This document shows positions 12,506 through 24,159 of a stretch of DNA of 64,000 nt, piece by piece. The position numbers and the translations under genes were made by a program. The stretch's first letter is position 1. Each line of letters starts with the position of its first letter. Under the pieces are notes generated by a model. It ran no database searches. It was given only the letters and a program-made list of their open reading frames with translations, and had not been told where the DNA came from. Origin of the DNA: Guadua angustifolia (taxonomy: Eukaryota; Streptophyta; Magnoliopsida; Poales; Poaceae); assembly GCA_036346375.1 (NCBI GenBank), contig CM070500.1:79712437-79776436 (forward strand), written 5' to 3'.

Positions 12506-12524
12506 AATGCGGATTCCTGTAGTG

Positions 12525-13434
12525 GCAACGCCGATGTGGGTGGAGGTGCTATCTAGTGTCGTATGGGGTAGCATTGCTTGCTGGCCCTGCACCTAGCGGA
12601 GAACCAGTCACCGGATTGGGTAGGAATTGGGGTTTAGAGAGGAGGATGCAGAGCTGCAGAGTGATAGACGAAACGAATTCGATCGATGGTGCATGATGAT
12701 TAATGCATAGCAACGTCCAATGGAGCTTGTGTTCCCTTTATAATTTTACCCATCTTCAAATTCTACCACTTATACTACCATGAGCAGTATAAATAAACGT
12801 AAACTAATCTAAATCATTGGATCTAATAGAATGGATGGCTTATATTGATTTTTGTGTACCGTAAAAGAGCTATTAAAAAAGGGAAATCAAGGATGCATTG
12901 CTCGACAATTTGCCACTTAATATCTCACGTGGTTTTTAATATCACGTGCCAGTGAGATATGGAATGGTAAATTCTTAAAATACATTTTGTTAGAATGACA
13001 AATCAATTGATAATTCCTGAAAAACTATGATTTTCTTAGTGCCCTATGTAAAAATATGAGAAAATGTTGCAAAACTGCGTCTTGAAGAGATGTCAGCTGC
13101 ATTTTGATTTATTTTTGTAGTAGGATGTCATCGTATAGAAAAGCTACTCCAGGTAAATATATAACTGAGTTTTTTTGCCTTTGGGAGGTTGAGTTCTTAA
13201 GCTAGCCCTACCTATTGAAACAATCGTTTATTGGACAGTACTATGCTAAAGTATCATGTAGGCTTTCTCGTAGTACTTGAGATCTAACATAACTAATGAT
13301 GTTGCTAGAGTGGGTGACAGTGGTTTTCAATGATCCTGTTGGCCATAAATTACCAAGGAACACATGGTATTTGATTTCATGGCACATGGGAAAAATGGCA
13401 TTACTGCAGTACTTGAGGCCCTTCCAGAAAGATT
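12525..13434. other. Intergenic, no gene seen
   Basis: Resumes the sequence interrupted at 7054. AT-rich, many stops in all frames, no RNA gene or element border recognised. Confidence 0.5.
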
Positions 13435-15967
13435 TTATGCTAAAATAGTAAGAAATTTCCATGCAGGAAATATTTTCTCTTGCTCCAATCCACATCGAAA
13501 TCGAATCCTTAATACCAACATCTAAATTGGAATGTGCCTTACAACTTACAAACCTAAAGAACCCCAGCATCTACTATTTCATAATGACCCAATCCATACT
13601 TGAATCCAAGTGATAACCCGACTGGTTATTTTGAGGATGATACATACTGCTATATGGTAGCATAGCTATTGTTTTGGCCTGAATCTTCATGCCTCCATCT
13701 TTGGATTGTAGTGGAACTTGGAAGCTTTACCTTAGAAACAGAATGGGGCCATCTATTGGTTTGAGGACCACGAATTTAGTTTTGGTTGTTGACGGATGCA
13801 GCCATGTAGGGGAGCTGGAGCCTGGAGGAGCTTTGCTTTATCAGCTTCTGCTTCAATGGCTGGTGTAGCGATGTGGTCTACAACTCTACACTCTATAGTC
13901 TATAGTTATTTGGCTCCATTGTTGATTGTAAAATACAATGGCATGATTATGACTGACTTTTCTCAACAAATCATTTCCGTTGGGGGCGTCACAGGATCAA
14001 GAAGAATCATATCTTGTGATGTCAGTGACTGAGGATTGGGATGGACACCTCCATCACCATGTACTAGGAAGTAGGAACTAGGAGTAGATGCCACATTTAT
14101 TGCTGGTGGACCACACAGTAACAAATATGTGATGTTTGGAAGTTTTTTTTTGCTTTTTTTTTTATAAAAAAAATTGGTCTGTATTTAAATGAAAATGTAA
14201 ATTTGCCAAGTGGCATACGTTGTCTTTCGATTCTTTTACGGTTAAAAAAAGACCAGATTTATAATTTCTTTCGAATAAGGACCAAACAAGAAAAAAAAAC
14301 AAATTAGGTCAAGAGCCAAAAAGCCCAAAAACTCTGGTTTCTGGCTTGCTAAACTACATTTCACCCGTGTAGTGTGTACTGACTGCATTTCGTCTGTGTA
14401 GTGCAATGCTGACGCATGATTTGTCATTTCACTGCTATTCTTGTCCTTGGTTTGCCTTTGTCTGGCTTGTGCAGTCTGCAGTGTAGCTGAATTCAGAAGT
14501 TGTTAGTCCATACCTGTCTATCTTTTACAAGATAGAGATCTGTGGAGTAAAATTATCATACTTGTTTACAGTACAAAAAAGTAATACAGGCAGTAGTGAC
14601 CAGTGAGAAAGGCTTTGCTTCATGTTTAGACTAAAGATTTTCTTTAAGTTGGACTTTTTATGTATATGTCGATAGTGTGTCGTTGTCTTCATGGATCATT
14701 TATTACAAAAAATGATGTTACTATTGTCAATGACTTAATGGTTGCTACTTACTACTCCAGCTACAGTCATCTACTAGAGAACTTCGTCATTTTACACGCC
14801 GGACTACAACTGGTTAGCTAGCAGTAACTCAATTACCACCCCTTCCTGACTTCCTCATGTCCATCTTACCCTTGAAACTAGCCCTTGCAACCAGTTTAAC
14901 TCAAATTAAATTGAGTACCGCAAATAACTCGCCTCCATCCACCACATCAAATCGGGCCTCCTGATCCAATGCCAGCGAAGAGATTATTGCATTGCATAGC
15001 ATGGCCATGGTCCAGAAGCAGGAGGGCCATGAATCCATTGGTCATCCAGAAAAGGAGCTGCTGCCCTTGAAAATTAAGCCCCATTTCCCTCCCCTGGTCC
15101 ATTGCCCAACGCTAATTTTGTCAGCTCTCCCGCCGTACGTTTCACTTCGCTAAGCACTTCTCCAATTTATAAGGACGCTATCTCAAAGATTTTGGGTGGA
15201 AGAGAAAATGAGGAGAGAGATATGCCTATTATTAATATAGTCTTATAATCGATTCCTCAGACTTATTATCTATTACATGTGGGCCAATATTTAATTTTAT
15301 AGACAATGCTATAGCTAATCTATCGGAGAGATTGTCATACGCCTATAGATTTACATAGATATTTTTTATAGCTAGTATCATTGGAGATGTCCTAAGATAA
15401 CGCTGCTGGGAATCTCCCTGTCTTGCCTCGCTCAATTACTTTAATCTGCTGGTGCTACCTGCTAGGCTGCTACTACTCGTCGTGACTCGTGAGTAGTGAC
15501 GGAGTTGACCGGCTAGCTAACAGCAATCGAGAAAATCGGGCCAGTTGGTAGCAATGGTGCCATGGAGGGCTGGCAGCATCACCGCTTCCCGATGCCGAAG
15601 TCTCTATTAGGTCAGTGTTTTAGATGTGATCGGTGATTATTTGCATGTACTTTGCAGAGGACAAAAGTGGCATTGTCCGAAGCTGCTGCGTGATGAGATG
15701 GCGCAGCCACGTCGGCAACGTCCTGTGGAATTATGAGGCCGAGATGCCACCAAATGGTCGCAGTGTCGCACACGCACTGGGGCAGTGCAAATCTGCAAAT
15801 CTGCAGAAGGGCCGGCTAGTAAAGGATTGGGCATCTTGCTCTCCTCTTGCCGGTGCTGATCCAGTGAGCTTGCCTGTAAGCTGGAGGGCACTGTTCATAA
15901 TGGCACTGGCTGATAGGCTAATACTGCTTGTTTAGTTTACTGCAGTGCCGCATTGTTGTCCAACCGG
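13435..15967. repeat. Tandem duplication, copy 1
   Basis: This 2,533-bp segment is followed immediately by a second copy with the same start (TTATGCTAAAATAG) and end (GTCCAACCGG). The two differ by only a few substitutions and small indels, so the duplication is young. The main differences are a 239-bp MITE in this copy and a 36-bp insertion in copy 2. The 100-codon frame at 15633-15935 is shared but altered between copies and matches no known family; no real gene is evident. Confidence 0.95.
15154..15392. mobile_element. Tourist-like MITE in copy 1 only
   Basis: The insertion runs GCACTTCTCCAA to TTGGAGATGTCC and is flanked by TAA at 15151-15153 and 15393-15395. The equivalent place in copy 2 (near 17681) reads CGCTAAGATAACG with a single TAA, giving an exact empty site. 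The TAA duplication and terminal repeats fit PIF/Harbinger-derived Tourist elements. Confidence 0.93.
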
Positions 15968-18282
15968 TTATGCTAAAATAGTAAGAAATTTCCATGGGAA
16001 ATATTTTCTCTTGCTCCAATCCACATCGAAATCGAATCCTTAATACCAACATCTAAATTGGAATGTGCCTTACAACTTACAAACCTAAAGAACCCCAGCA
16101 TCTACTATTTCATAATGGCCCAATCCATACTTGAATCCAAGTGATAACCCGACTGGTTATTTTGAGGATGATACATACTGCTATATGGTAGCATAGCTAT
16201 TGTTTTGGCCTGAATCTTCATGCCTCCATCTTTGGATTGTAGTGGAACTTGGAAGCTTTACCTTAGAAACAGAATGGGGCCATCTATTGGTTTGAGGACC
16301 ATGAATTTAGTTTGGTTGTAGACGGATGCGCAGCCATGTAGGGGAGCTGGAGCCTGGAGGAGCTTTGCTTTATCAGCTTCTGCTTCAATGGCTGGTGTAG
16401 CGATGTGGTCTACAACTCTACACTCCATAGACTATAGTTATTTGGCTCCATTGTTGATTGTAAAATACAATGGCATGATTATGACTGACTTTTCTCAACA
16501 AATCATTTCCGTTGGGGGCGTCACAGGATCAAGAAGAATCATATCTGGTGATGTCAGTGACTGAGGATTGGGATGGACACCTCCATCACCATGTACTAGG
16601 AAGTAGGAACTAGGAGTAGATGCCACATTTATTGCTGGTGGACCACACAGTAGCAAATATGTGATGTTTGGAAGTTTTTTTTGGCTTTTTTTTTTAAAAA
16701 AAAATTGGTCTCAATTTAAATGAAAATGTAAATTTGCCAAGTGGCATGTGTCGTCTTCTAACCCTTTTACAGTCGAAAAAAGACTAGATTTGTAATTGCT
16801 TTCAAATAAGGACCAAACATGAAAAAAAAAAACAAATTAGGTCGATAGCCAAAAAGCCCAAAAACTCTGGTTTCTGGCTTGCTATACTACATTTCATCTG
16901 TGTAGTGTATACTGACTGCATTTCGTCTGTGTAGTGCAATGCTGACGCATGATTTGTCATTTCACTGTTATTCTTGTCCGTCGTTTGCCTTTGTCTGGCT
17001 TGTGCAGTGTAGCTGAATTCAGAAGTTGTTAGTCCATACCTGTCTATCTTTTACAAGATAGAGATCTGTTGAGTAAAATTATCATACTTGTTTACAGTAC
17101 AAAAAAGTTATACAGGCAGTAGTGACCAGTGAGAAAAAGGCTTTGCTTCATGTTTAGACTAAAGATTTTCTTTAAGTTGGACTTTTTATGTATATGTCGA
17201 TAGTGTGTCGCTGTCTTCATGGATCATTTATTACAAAAAAATGATGTTACTATTGTCAATGACTTAATGGTTGCTACTTACTACTCCAGCTACAGTCATC
17301 TACTAGAGAACTTCGTCATTTTACACGCCGGACTACAACTGGTTAGCTAGCAGTAACTCAATTACCACCCCTTCCTGACTTCCTCATGGCCATCTTACCC
17401 TTGAAACTAGCCCTTGCAACCAGTTTAACTCAAATTAAATTGAGTACCGCAAATAACTCGCCTCCATCCACCACATCAAATCGGGCCTCCTGATCCAATG
17501 CCAGCGAAGAGATTATTGCATTGCATAGCATGGCCATGGTCCAGAAGCAGGAGGGCCATGAATCCATTGGTCATCCAGAAAAGGAGCTGCTGCCCTTGAA
17601 AATTAAGCCCCATTTCCCTCCCCTGGTCCATTGCCCAACGCTAATTTTGTCAGCTCTCCCGCCGTACGTTTCACTTCGCTAAGATAACGCTGCTGGGAAT
17701 CTCCCTGTCTTGCCTCGCTCAATTACTTTAATCTGCTGGTGCTACCTGCTAGGCTGCTACTACTCGTCGTGACTCGTGAGTAGTGACGGAGTTGACCAGC
17801 TAGCTAACAGCAATCGAGAAAATCGGGCCAGTTGGTAGCAATGGTGCCATGGAGGGCTGGCAGCATCACCGCTTCCCGATGCCGAAGTCTCTATTAGGTC
17901 AGTGTTTTAGATGTGATCGGTGTTCAGAACCCGGGGGGGGCGCCGCCTGAATGGTGAGATTATTTGCATGTACTTTGCAGAGGACAAAAGTGGCATTGTC
18001 CGAAGCTGCTGCGTGATGAGATGGCGCAGCCACGTCGGCAACGTCCTGTGGAATTATGAGACCGAGATGCCACCAAATGGTCGCAGTGTCGCACACGCAC
18101 TGGGGCAGTGCAAATCTGCAGAAGGGCCGGCTGGTAAAGGATTGGGCATCTTGCTCTCCTCTTGCCGGTGCTGATCCAGTGAGCTTGCCTGTAAGCTGGA
18201 GGGCACTGTTCATAATGGCACTGGCTGATAGGCTAATACTGCTTGTTTAGTTTACTGCAGTGCCGCATTGTTGTCCAACCGG
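15968..18282. repeat. Tandem duplication, copy 2
   Basis: This 2,315-bp copy abuts copy 1 directly. It lacks the MITE and carries a 36-bp extra segment at 17923-17958 (TTCAGAACCC, eight G, CGCCGCCTGAA and a short tail) absent from copy 1. Short frames at 17920-18174 and 18056-18250 are relics of the same non-coding sequence. Confidence 0.95.
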
Positions 18283-19317
18283 TGTCATACTTATGAACGC
18301 GAGTGTGTAAGCTGAAGCTCATTCACCGCTTATAACTTTACTGAGTTATTACTTATGACATGAACAGGTGAACTGGACCATGTCCATCGTATTACAGCAA
18401 TTTCTTGCCATCAAGCTAGGTTCATCAGCACATGCATGGGACATGGGTCACATGGCTGCACGCACGGTCGACGGTTTCTAGTCAGAGAGCTGTTCTTTTT
18501 TTCTGAAGTGAAAAAGGTTGGAGTTGGTTTTGGGATGATACAAGTAAAGGCCGTAGCAGTTCAGGCCAGCTCAGTACCGCATGGGCCAGAGATCAGAGAT
18601 GCTTCCATCTGCAGAGTTGGTTGAAAGAGCCAAGAAGAAAATGTCTAGACGACCATAGACGATGCGTGGTTGGTGAAAATACTGAAGACGACAGACACAT
18701 GGGGCGCCCGATCCAGCAGCAGCCAACCAAGTTTGCCAGAGTGCTACACCAGGCAGTACAGCTTATTCATTTGCGTATATCCAAGGTAGGGCTACAGAAA
18801 TGTACAGTTTTCCGTCTCTCACTCTCTCTTTCTGAGTCGAGGCTGGTAAATTGGCAGCAACGGTACCATGATAATGCCTACGATCTATTTATGTCAATGT
18901 CAAGAGGGGCTGAATAGGTGTTACATTAACAACAAGCTTTTTCAAAACTTTTCTTTCAAGAGCTCGTAAGTTCTTTCATTCCAACATCTATGAGAAGCTA
19001 CAAAGATTAGAGCATAAGAAAACGCCGCGGAAACACACTTAAGAATGAATCAACCTTGACTAACTATCCTGATGGAAGGTGTAGCAAGGGGTCGATGGAA
19101 GTTTTGTCGATGTTAGAGGTATGGTTACCTCAAAAATCTTAATAATTTGTTACAAATAAGGATTTCTCAAATATTTTAATATGAGTTCAAATCTCATACG
19201 ATTCAGACTCATCTGGTTATATAAAACCACCATATGTACATGTAAATTGAGAACAAAAATAGTAGATTTGTCTTCTATGATTTTTTTCCTCCTTTGTAAC
19301 GTTTTCCATGTTAAAAA
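18283..19317. other. Intergenic, relic of a larger repeat
   Basis: No gene seen. Around 19055 the phrase CTATCCTGATGGAAGGT occurs and returns at 24203, on the far side of the transposon cluster, in similar context. This suggests that both flanks belong to one older element now split by younger insertions. Confidence 0.4.
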
Positions 19318-19326
19318 TATATATAT

Positions 19327-22245
19327 GGCGGCGTATTTGGTGCAAACCCTCTTTATGATGCAAACGTGAAAACTAACAATCAGGCCTTTGGATTTTCCTG
19401 GATGATTGAGATACATAAAGGTGGGATTCCACTCATCCACTTATGCATATTTGCACTAAACCCCCATCTAATCAATTCTCTGGCAGCTAATCCTCCTCAC
19501 GCGTCAAAAATCGATCAACACAGTCCACCTCTCCCTCACTGGCCTTGTCCCTCTGCCTTGGCGCCACTGAGCCTGGCAGAGCCTCAGATTCAACGCCGCC
19601 CGCCAAAGCCGACTCCTCCAGCTCTCCCAGCGTCGCGGCCAGCCAAAGCGCCTCCTCTCCGCACTTGTGGCCATGAGAGCGCCACGCCGTGTTGCCCCCA
19701 CGCCGCCAAGCCAAGCCCTCCAGCGCCGCCGTGCTTCCCGAGAATCGCCGCATGCGCCGTGCTTCCCGGAGAAATCCTAGAAAGGCATGCGCAGTGCTTC
19801 CCGAGAACACGCCTCGCGCGCGAGAACACGTCGATCGTCGCGGTGAGAAAATCTGGAAACGCCTCCACGCGCCGAGAACACGTCGATCACAAGACCACAG
19901 AAGCAACACGTCGATCAGCGGCTTGTACCACCTGCACGCGTGTTTTGTCCTACGGATGATGACACGATGTCTCCCTCATCGTGGCGGACCACGGTTTCTG
20001 AGGTTGTCGACCATTGCACCGGGCCTCGAGGTGCACAATCCTCGCGGCAACAACGTGCAATGATACTACTATATTGGTGCGAGATATGACACAAAATGCA
20101 GCTCTTGAGCTGCTAACGACCATATGCCATCCTTCGCCTCTTCCTCTCCTGCTCCGTCTCTCTTCTTGCTCAATCGGTGAAGTTGCTCTTCATCTTCTTG
20201 ACAATTCTTGCACTGGCAAAGAAACAACAAAAAGACTAAGACAGGGAAGACACGGATAATGCAAAGTCCCTTCTTGACAAGAAAACTATTCTGAATATTT
20301 GCCTGCCAACACTAATCCTGAATATATGCATGTGTTGTGTACGCTGTAAATAAAAGCATGACAATAGGGAACACCTCACCTTGTTTCCTTTTTGAAGCTG
20401 AGCTGTTACATGTGTTATCTGCCTATCTGGGTACTTGCTAGTAGTTTTAGTCCGGCAGTTTGTCGCCTGCACTTTTTTTACTTGCATCTGCAGTACCTTG
20501 TGTCCAAAAAGCCTGTACTTCTCTGATAAACAAACGCTGTTGGATTGGAACACACTACTCTGTGAAGAATTTTCCACTCCAAACATAAAGCACCATCGAT
20601 GTCTAACTGAAAACTCTCGTTGGCAGATCCTAGACGCGGATAACGGCAAGCGGCTGGAGAGCTCGACTGGCAGGGTTGCGACACGCGACATCGTCCAGTT
20701 TGTCCCCATGAGGCAAGTCCAAGGTCAGCCAGCACCGATCTGCACCCGTTACCATCAACCAACTCCAGCTGTTGTACGCCCTGAAACATCTCTGTAAATC
20801 TCATCAATGACATGTATCCCCTCCCGTTCAGGCTTTCAGATCTCGGTCGTCCAGTCCCTGCTGGAGGAGCTGCCGGGGCAGTTCCTGGCGTACATGCGCA
20901 GCCGGGACATCAAGCCGCGAGCAGCTCCGGAACACGCTTCCGCGCCCGCATATGAACCCTGCCACCACTCCCACATGAGCGGTCTAACCAGCTAGCAAAT
21001 GTAGATTCTGCATCTCTCCTGCCTCTCCATACATCTAGCGAAAGTTTATACACCTTCGTTTTAGGGTTATCTGGGCTGCATCTGCATTCAATACAGAAAT
21101 TTTATTATTTGCCTATACGAAAATGTTCCCATTCATATGTCATTATGTCTAATACATTATCAAGCCATTAAAATATAAAACCTTCAGTTGCCAGCTGATT
21201 TATAAGCATGCACTAGTGTTATTGTAACAAAGATTTGAGACGGGCACCGATCTCCACAAGTGAACACATGCTTGTTCAAAGGAAATTGCATACTTGGGAA
21301 GGAAATTGCATCTGTAATTTTTTATGCTCACTCAAAGTAGATGTAAGTGGTACCATACTCTATTTGTTTTCTCAAAAAGAGTCGCAATTCTGAGAGCAGT
21401 TCAGTATCTGGCTTGTGATAGATGTCAGAAAAGGCGCTGTGTATCATGTTTCGATTGTCAACAACTTTCTTTCTTAAATCAGATGCTTCTGCCATGCCAA
21501 GCATTCAAGAAATGGCCAGTGTATCTATCCGCAGAAGCAACTCACAGAAACTTGATGATTGTGCTGTTTCTTTGGGAATACCTGAAAACGGTCCCATGCG
21601 AAGAAATATGTAAAATGGAAGAGAAAGGCATATGACGCAAAATTTAGATCTGTGTTTTACTTTTACCTCTGAAGTTAGCAATGAGAAATGGAAAGAAAAA
21701 TTATAAGACCAATCGACTGCTATGGCGTGGGAGAACTGGCGCCTTGGCGTGGGAGGTCTTGGCGGCGGCGTGGGAGGGCTTAGCGGTGTGGCGGCGGAGG
21801 AGCACTGGCTTGGCGGTATGGCGTCGAAAGCAACAGCGGCCCGGCGTCGAAGAAACCCGGCTGGCGTGTCGAGTATTTGGCGTAATGACTGAGGGAGGCG
21901 GCGGCGTGTGGGAAGCGGCGGCGTGGGAGGCGGCGGCGTGGGAGAGTGGCGGAGGGCGGCTTGGCGGTGGGCGTGGAAGGAGGCCCGCTGGTGCGTGAGG
22001 AGGCGGAGGGAAGGCGCGTGAGGCGGCGAGGGCTGTCTTGATCGAGGTTTTGTTTCGAGATCGTTTTAGTTTCTGATTAGCTTTGGTTTGTTTCAGATTA
22101 GATGGGGGGTTTAGTGCAAATATGCATAAGTGGATGAGTGGAATCCCACCTTTATGCATCTGAACCATCCAGGGAAAATCCAGTGGCCCAGATTGTTAGT
22201 TTTCATGTTTGCATCATAAAGAGGATTTGCACCAAATACGCCGCC
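19327..22245. mobile_element. Pack-MULE (Mutator-like) with ~150-bp TIRs
   Basis: Left terminus GGCGGCGTATTTGGTGCAAA and right terminus, its inverted copy, are the ends of inverted repeats about 150 bp long (19327-19476 and 22098-22245). Nine-base TATATATAT flanks both sides (19318-19326 and 22246-22254), the duplication length expected of Mutator elements, although in low-complexity DNA. No MURA transposase is present. Sequence next to each TIR is strongly GC-rich (19500-19960 and 21720-22040). The centre carries a copine gene fragment. These are the marks of a Pack-MULE. Confidence 0.9.
20627..20995 (+). pseudogene. Captured copine (BONZAI-like) 3' end
   Basis: Block one, from an AG at 20625-20626, encodes ILDADNGKRLESSTGRVATR followed by DIVQFVPMRQVQG. 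Block two, from an AG before 20840, encodes ISVVQSLLEELPGQFLAYMR and SRDIKP, then a short tail ending at TAG 20993-20995. These are the C-terminal exons of plant copines of the BON family, calcium-dependent membrane-binding proteins with vWA domains. The C2 domains and most of the vWA domain are absent. The nearest GT after block one would not join in phase with block two, so the intron is degraded or the real border differs. Orientation is left to right in the MULE. Confidence 0.82.
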
Positions 22246-22257
22246 TATATATATATA

Positions 22258-22628
22258 GGAAAATGGTTCTATACTCCTGGGAGTACGTACTCCCACCTCT
22301 AGTATACCACTTAAATGATGTTGTTATACCTCTTTATCTTTTTGAGTATACTCTAATACTAATTATAAGATATTTCAAGGTGAGTTCTACAAAAAAATCA
22401 TCAAAATCCCCCCTTTTATAGCATAATTTGTGTACATATTCCTTTTAATATGAAAACAAGTATATAGCAAAAAATGAAGGGCTCTGATGATTTTTTTTTC
22501 AACCATGTCGCATTGGAGTATCTTAGAATTATTATTGAAGTATCTTGAAAGTGATAAAGGGTATAACATGTTTGTTTAAGTGGTATATTAAATGGGAGTA
22601 TGTACTCCTAGAATCTGAAAAAACTTCC
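22258..22628. mobile_element. Foldback MITE beside the MULE
   Basis: Termini GGAAAATGGTTC and GAAAAAACTTCC are imperfect inverted repeats that extend about 85 bp inward: the GGGAGTACGTACTCCCA region on the left mirrors TGGGAGTATGTACTCC on the right, and ACCACTTAAATG mirrors its complement. It lies in a TA dinucleotide run that continues on both sides, so the target duplication cannot be defined. No coding content. Confidence 0.75.
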
Positions 22629-22644
22629 TATATATATATATATA

Positions 22645-23404
22645 CACTAGGAAAGCGGAAATTTCGTAAGGGTTAAAAACCGTCACGAAAGGGCCAAAAC
22701 CGTCATGAAAATAATTAAGTGACTTATAGCGAATCCGCATAATAACTCTCACGAATCGGCCTTGAGAAATTCAATTTTGTGTGGCGGTGAACCGTCACGA
22801 ATATATTTCATGGCGGTGGCGACCTTCGGAAAACAATGGTCGGCCAGTTACACAAGAAATTCGTGTGAGGGGTTGACTCACGGAAAATAATTCTTCGGCA
22901 GTTACTGAGAAATTTCGTGGCGGGGGTTGACTCATAGGAAAATAATTAAGTGATGGTGCTTAACCGCCACGAAATTTTTCATGAGGGTTCATTTTCGAGA
23001 GGTCACCCATCCTATTACTACTCTCCTTCAAGCACGCTTAACTTCGAGCTCTTATGAGATCCATTACTCTAGTAGTGGTATGATAACATCGATATATAAT
23101 GTATCCCTCCTCCTTTTAACCACATGAAGAATCCAAACAACGATTTTCAATTATTACCCACGAAAACTATAACCCACATGAAAATAGGTAATTTTAAGTG
23201 GCGGAATGACTACTTTCATGACGGTTTATGAATACCTTCACGAAAATAACTTCAATTCATGAGGAGTTTAGTACTACCTTCACAAAATGTATTTTTTACG
23301 AGGGTTTATGCACCACCTTCACGAATATTTTTGTTTCGTGGCAGTTTGTTTATAACTCTCACGAAAATATAGCACCCACACGAAATCTTGGTTTTCTGGT
23401 AGTG
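22645..23404. mobile_element. Small non-autonomous CACTA element
   Basis: Begins CACTAGGAAA, ends TTTTCTGGTAGTG, and is flanked by ATA on both sides (22642-22644 and 23405-23407). It is filled with short repeats of the type TTCACGAAA or TTTCGTGA, as expected of CACTA sub-terminal arrays. At 760 bp it has no transposase. The family differs from the other two CACTA elements in the window (different TIR and repeat core). Confidence 0.8.
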
Positions 23405-23537
23405 ATATAGTCTTATAAGCACACATCATTGAAGAAATTCATATTCGATGCACAAAAAATACTTCTATAGAACAATTTAAAGTTTGTGAAATGACAAATA
23501 TAAATTGTAATCATAAACACTTACTTGGTACTTGGCA

Positions 23538-24159
23538 TCATCTTAAAAAATTTCTTCTAACATTTTGTGATACAAAGTCATCAATTATACTATTGATATC
23601 AATCTCGTCCAATAACTTCTTATCGATGCATAAAATCGCCAAATCATTTAATCTTTCTTGAGTCATTGTTGATCTCAAATAGTTCTTCAACAATTTTAAT
23701 TTTGAAAAACTTCTTTCAGTCAATGCAACAGTCACAGGCACAGTAAATAAGATTCGATAAGTAATGGAGACATTAGGATTACAATCCACATCTCTGACAT
23801 GCTCGAAAATCTCCATAGTAGACAATACGCCATCTGGCAAAGTGAATTTCATATTCTTTAATTTAGAAATAAGATCATGTACCTCAACATCAGATAAACC
23901 ATCATGAGAGAAAGTGTCTGCAAATTTAGTGCAACACCCTTCAAGTTCACTATCATTTAATGACTTCAGAGTGCTTGAGCTCAATAAAAATCCAAATATA
24001 TCTTTAAACACTATGAGTTCTTCGAATCTAATGTAGTTGCTCGTGTTTGCTCGCGACTAAGCCAAAAGCCCATGGTGTAGTTGCATACCTGGGGGCCCTA
24101 TAACTTTAGGGGCCCGGGGCGGCCACCTACCCTGCCCCCCCCCCTCAAGGCCGGCCCTG
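23538..24159 (-). pseudogene. hAT transposase C-terminal fragment and terminus
   Basis: The minus-strand frame 24011-23538 encodes 157 residues with NVSITYRILFTVPVTVALTE followed by RSFSKLKLLKNYLRSTM and RLNDLAILCIDK. This is the C-terminal dimerisation region of hAT transposases of the zinc-finger-MYM type, where the LT(x)ERSFSKLK block is typical. The upstream catalytic part is missing. A plausible element end, CAGGGCCGGCCTTGAGG on the minus strand, lies at 24159. The intervening 150 bp looks like sub-terminal sequence, so this is an internally deleted copy. Confidence 0.8.

Larger units (their letters stand above)
7055..12524. mobile_element. Non-autonomous Pack-CACTA transposon
   Basis: The element starts CACTACAGGAA and ends TTCCTGTAGTG, and both ends are flanked by the trinucleotide GCA (7052-7054 and 12525-12527), the 3-bp target duplication of CACTA transposons. 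Sub-terminal repeats with the core TCGTCGGC or GCCGACGA lie at about 7076-7220 and 12157-12505. No transposase is present in its 5,470 bp. It instead carries fragments of four host genes, three in sense and one in antisense, with recognisable intron/exon borders, so the captures were made at DNA level. A foldback repeat lies in the middle. It must have been mobilised in trans by a CACTA transposase. Confidence 0.92.

Noticed and set aside
13241..13570. 109-residue minus-strand frame with a faint LINE-like look (SFWKGL)
   Set aside because: The similarity is too weak to name, and the start of the tandem duplication lies inside it.
15633..18250. Paired ORFs of about 60-100 codons in both duplicate copies
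   Set aside because: The frame is broken differently in each copy and lacks homologues; similarity only reflects the duplication.
19366..20063. Long GC-rich frames on both strands near the left TIR of the MULE
   Set aside because: They overlap each other on opposite strands within TIR-adjacent GC-rich DNA and match no family.
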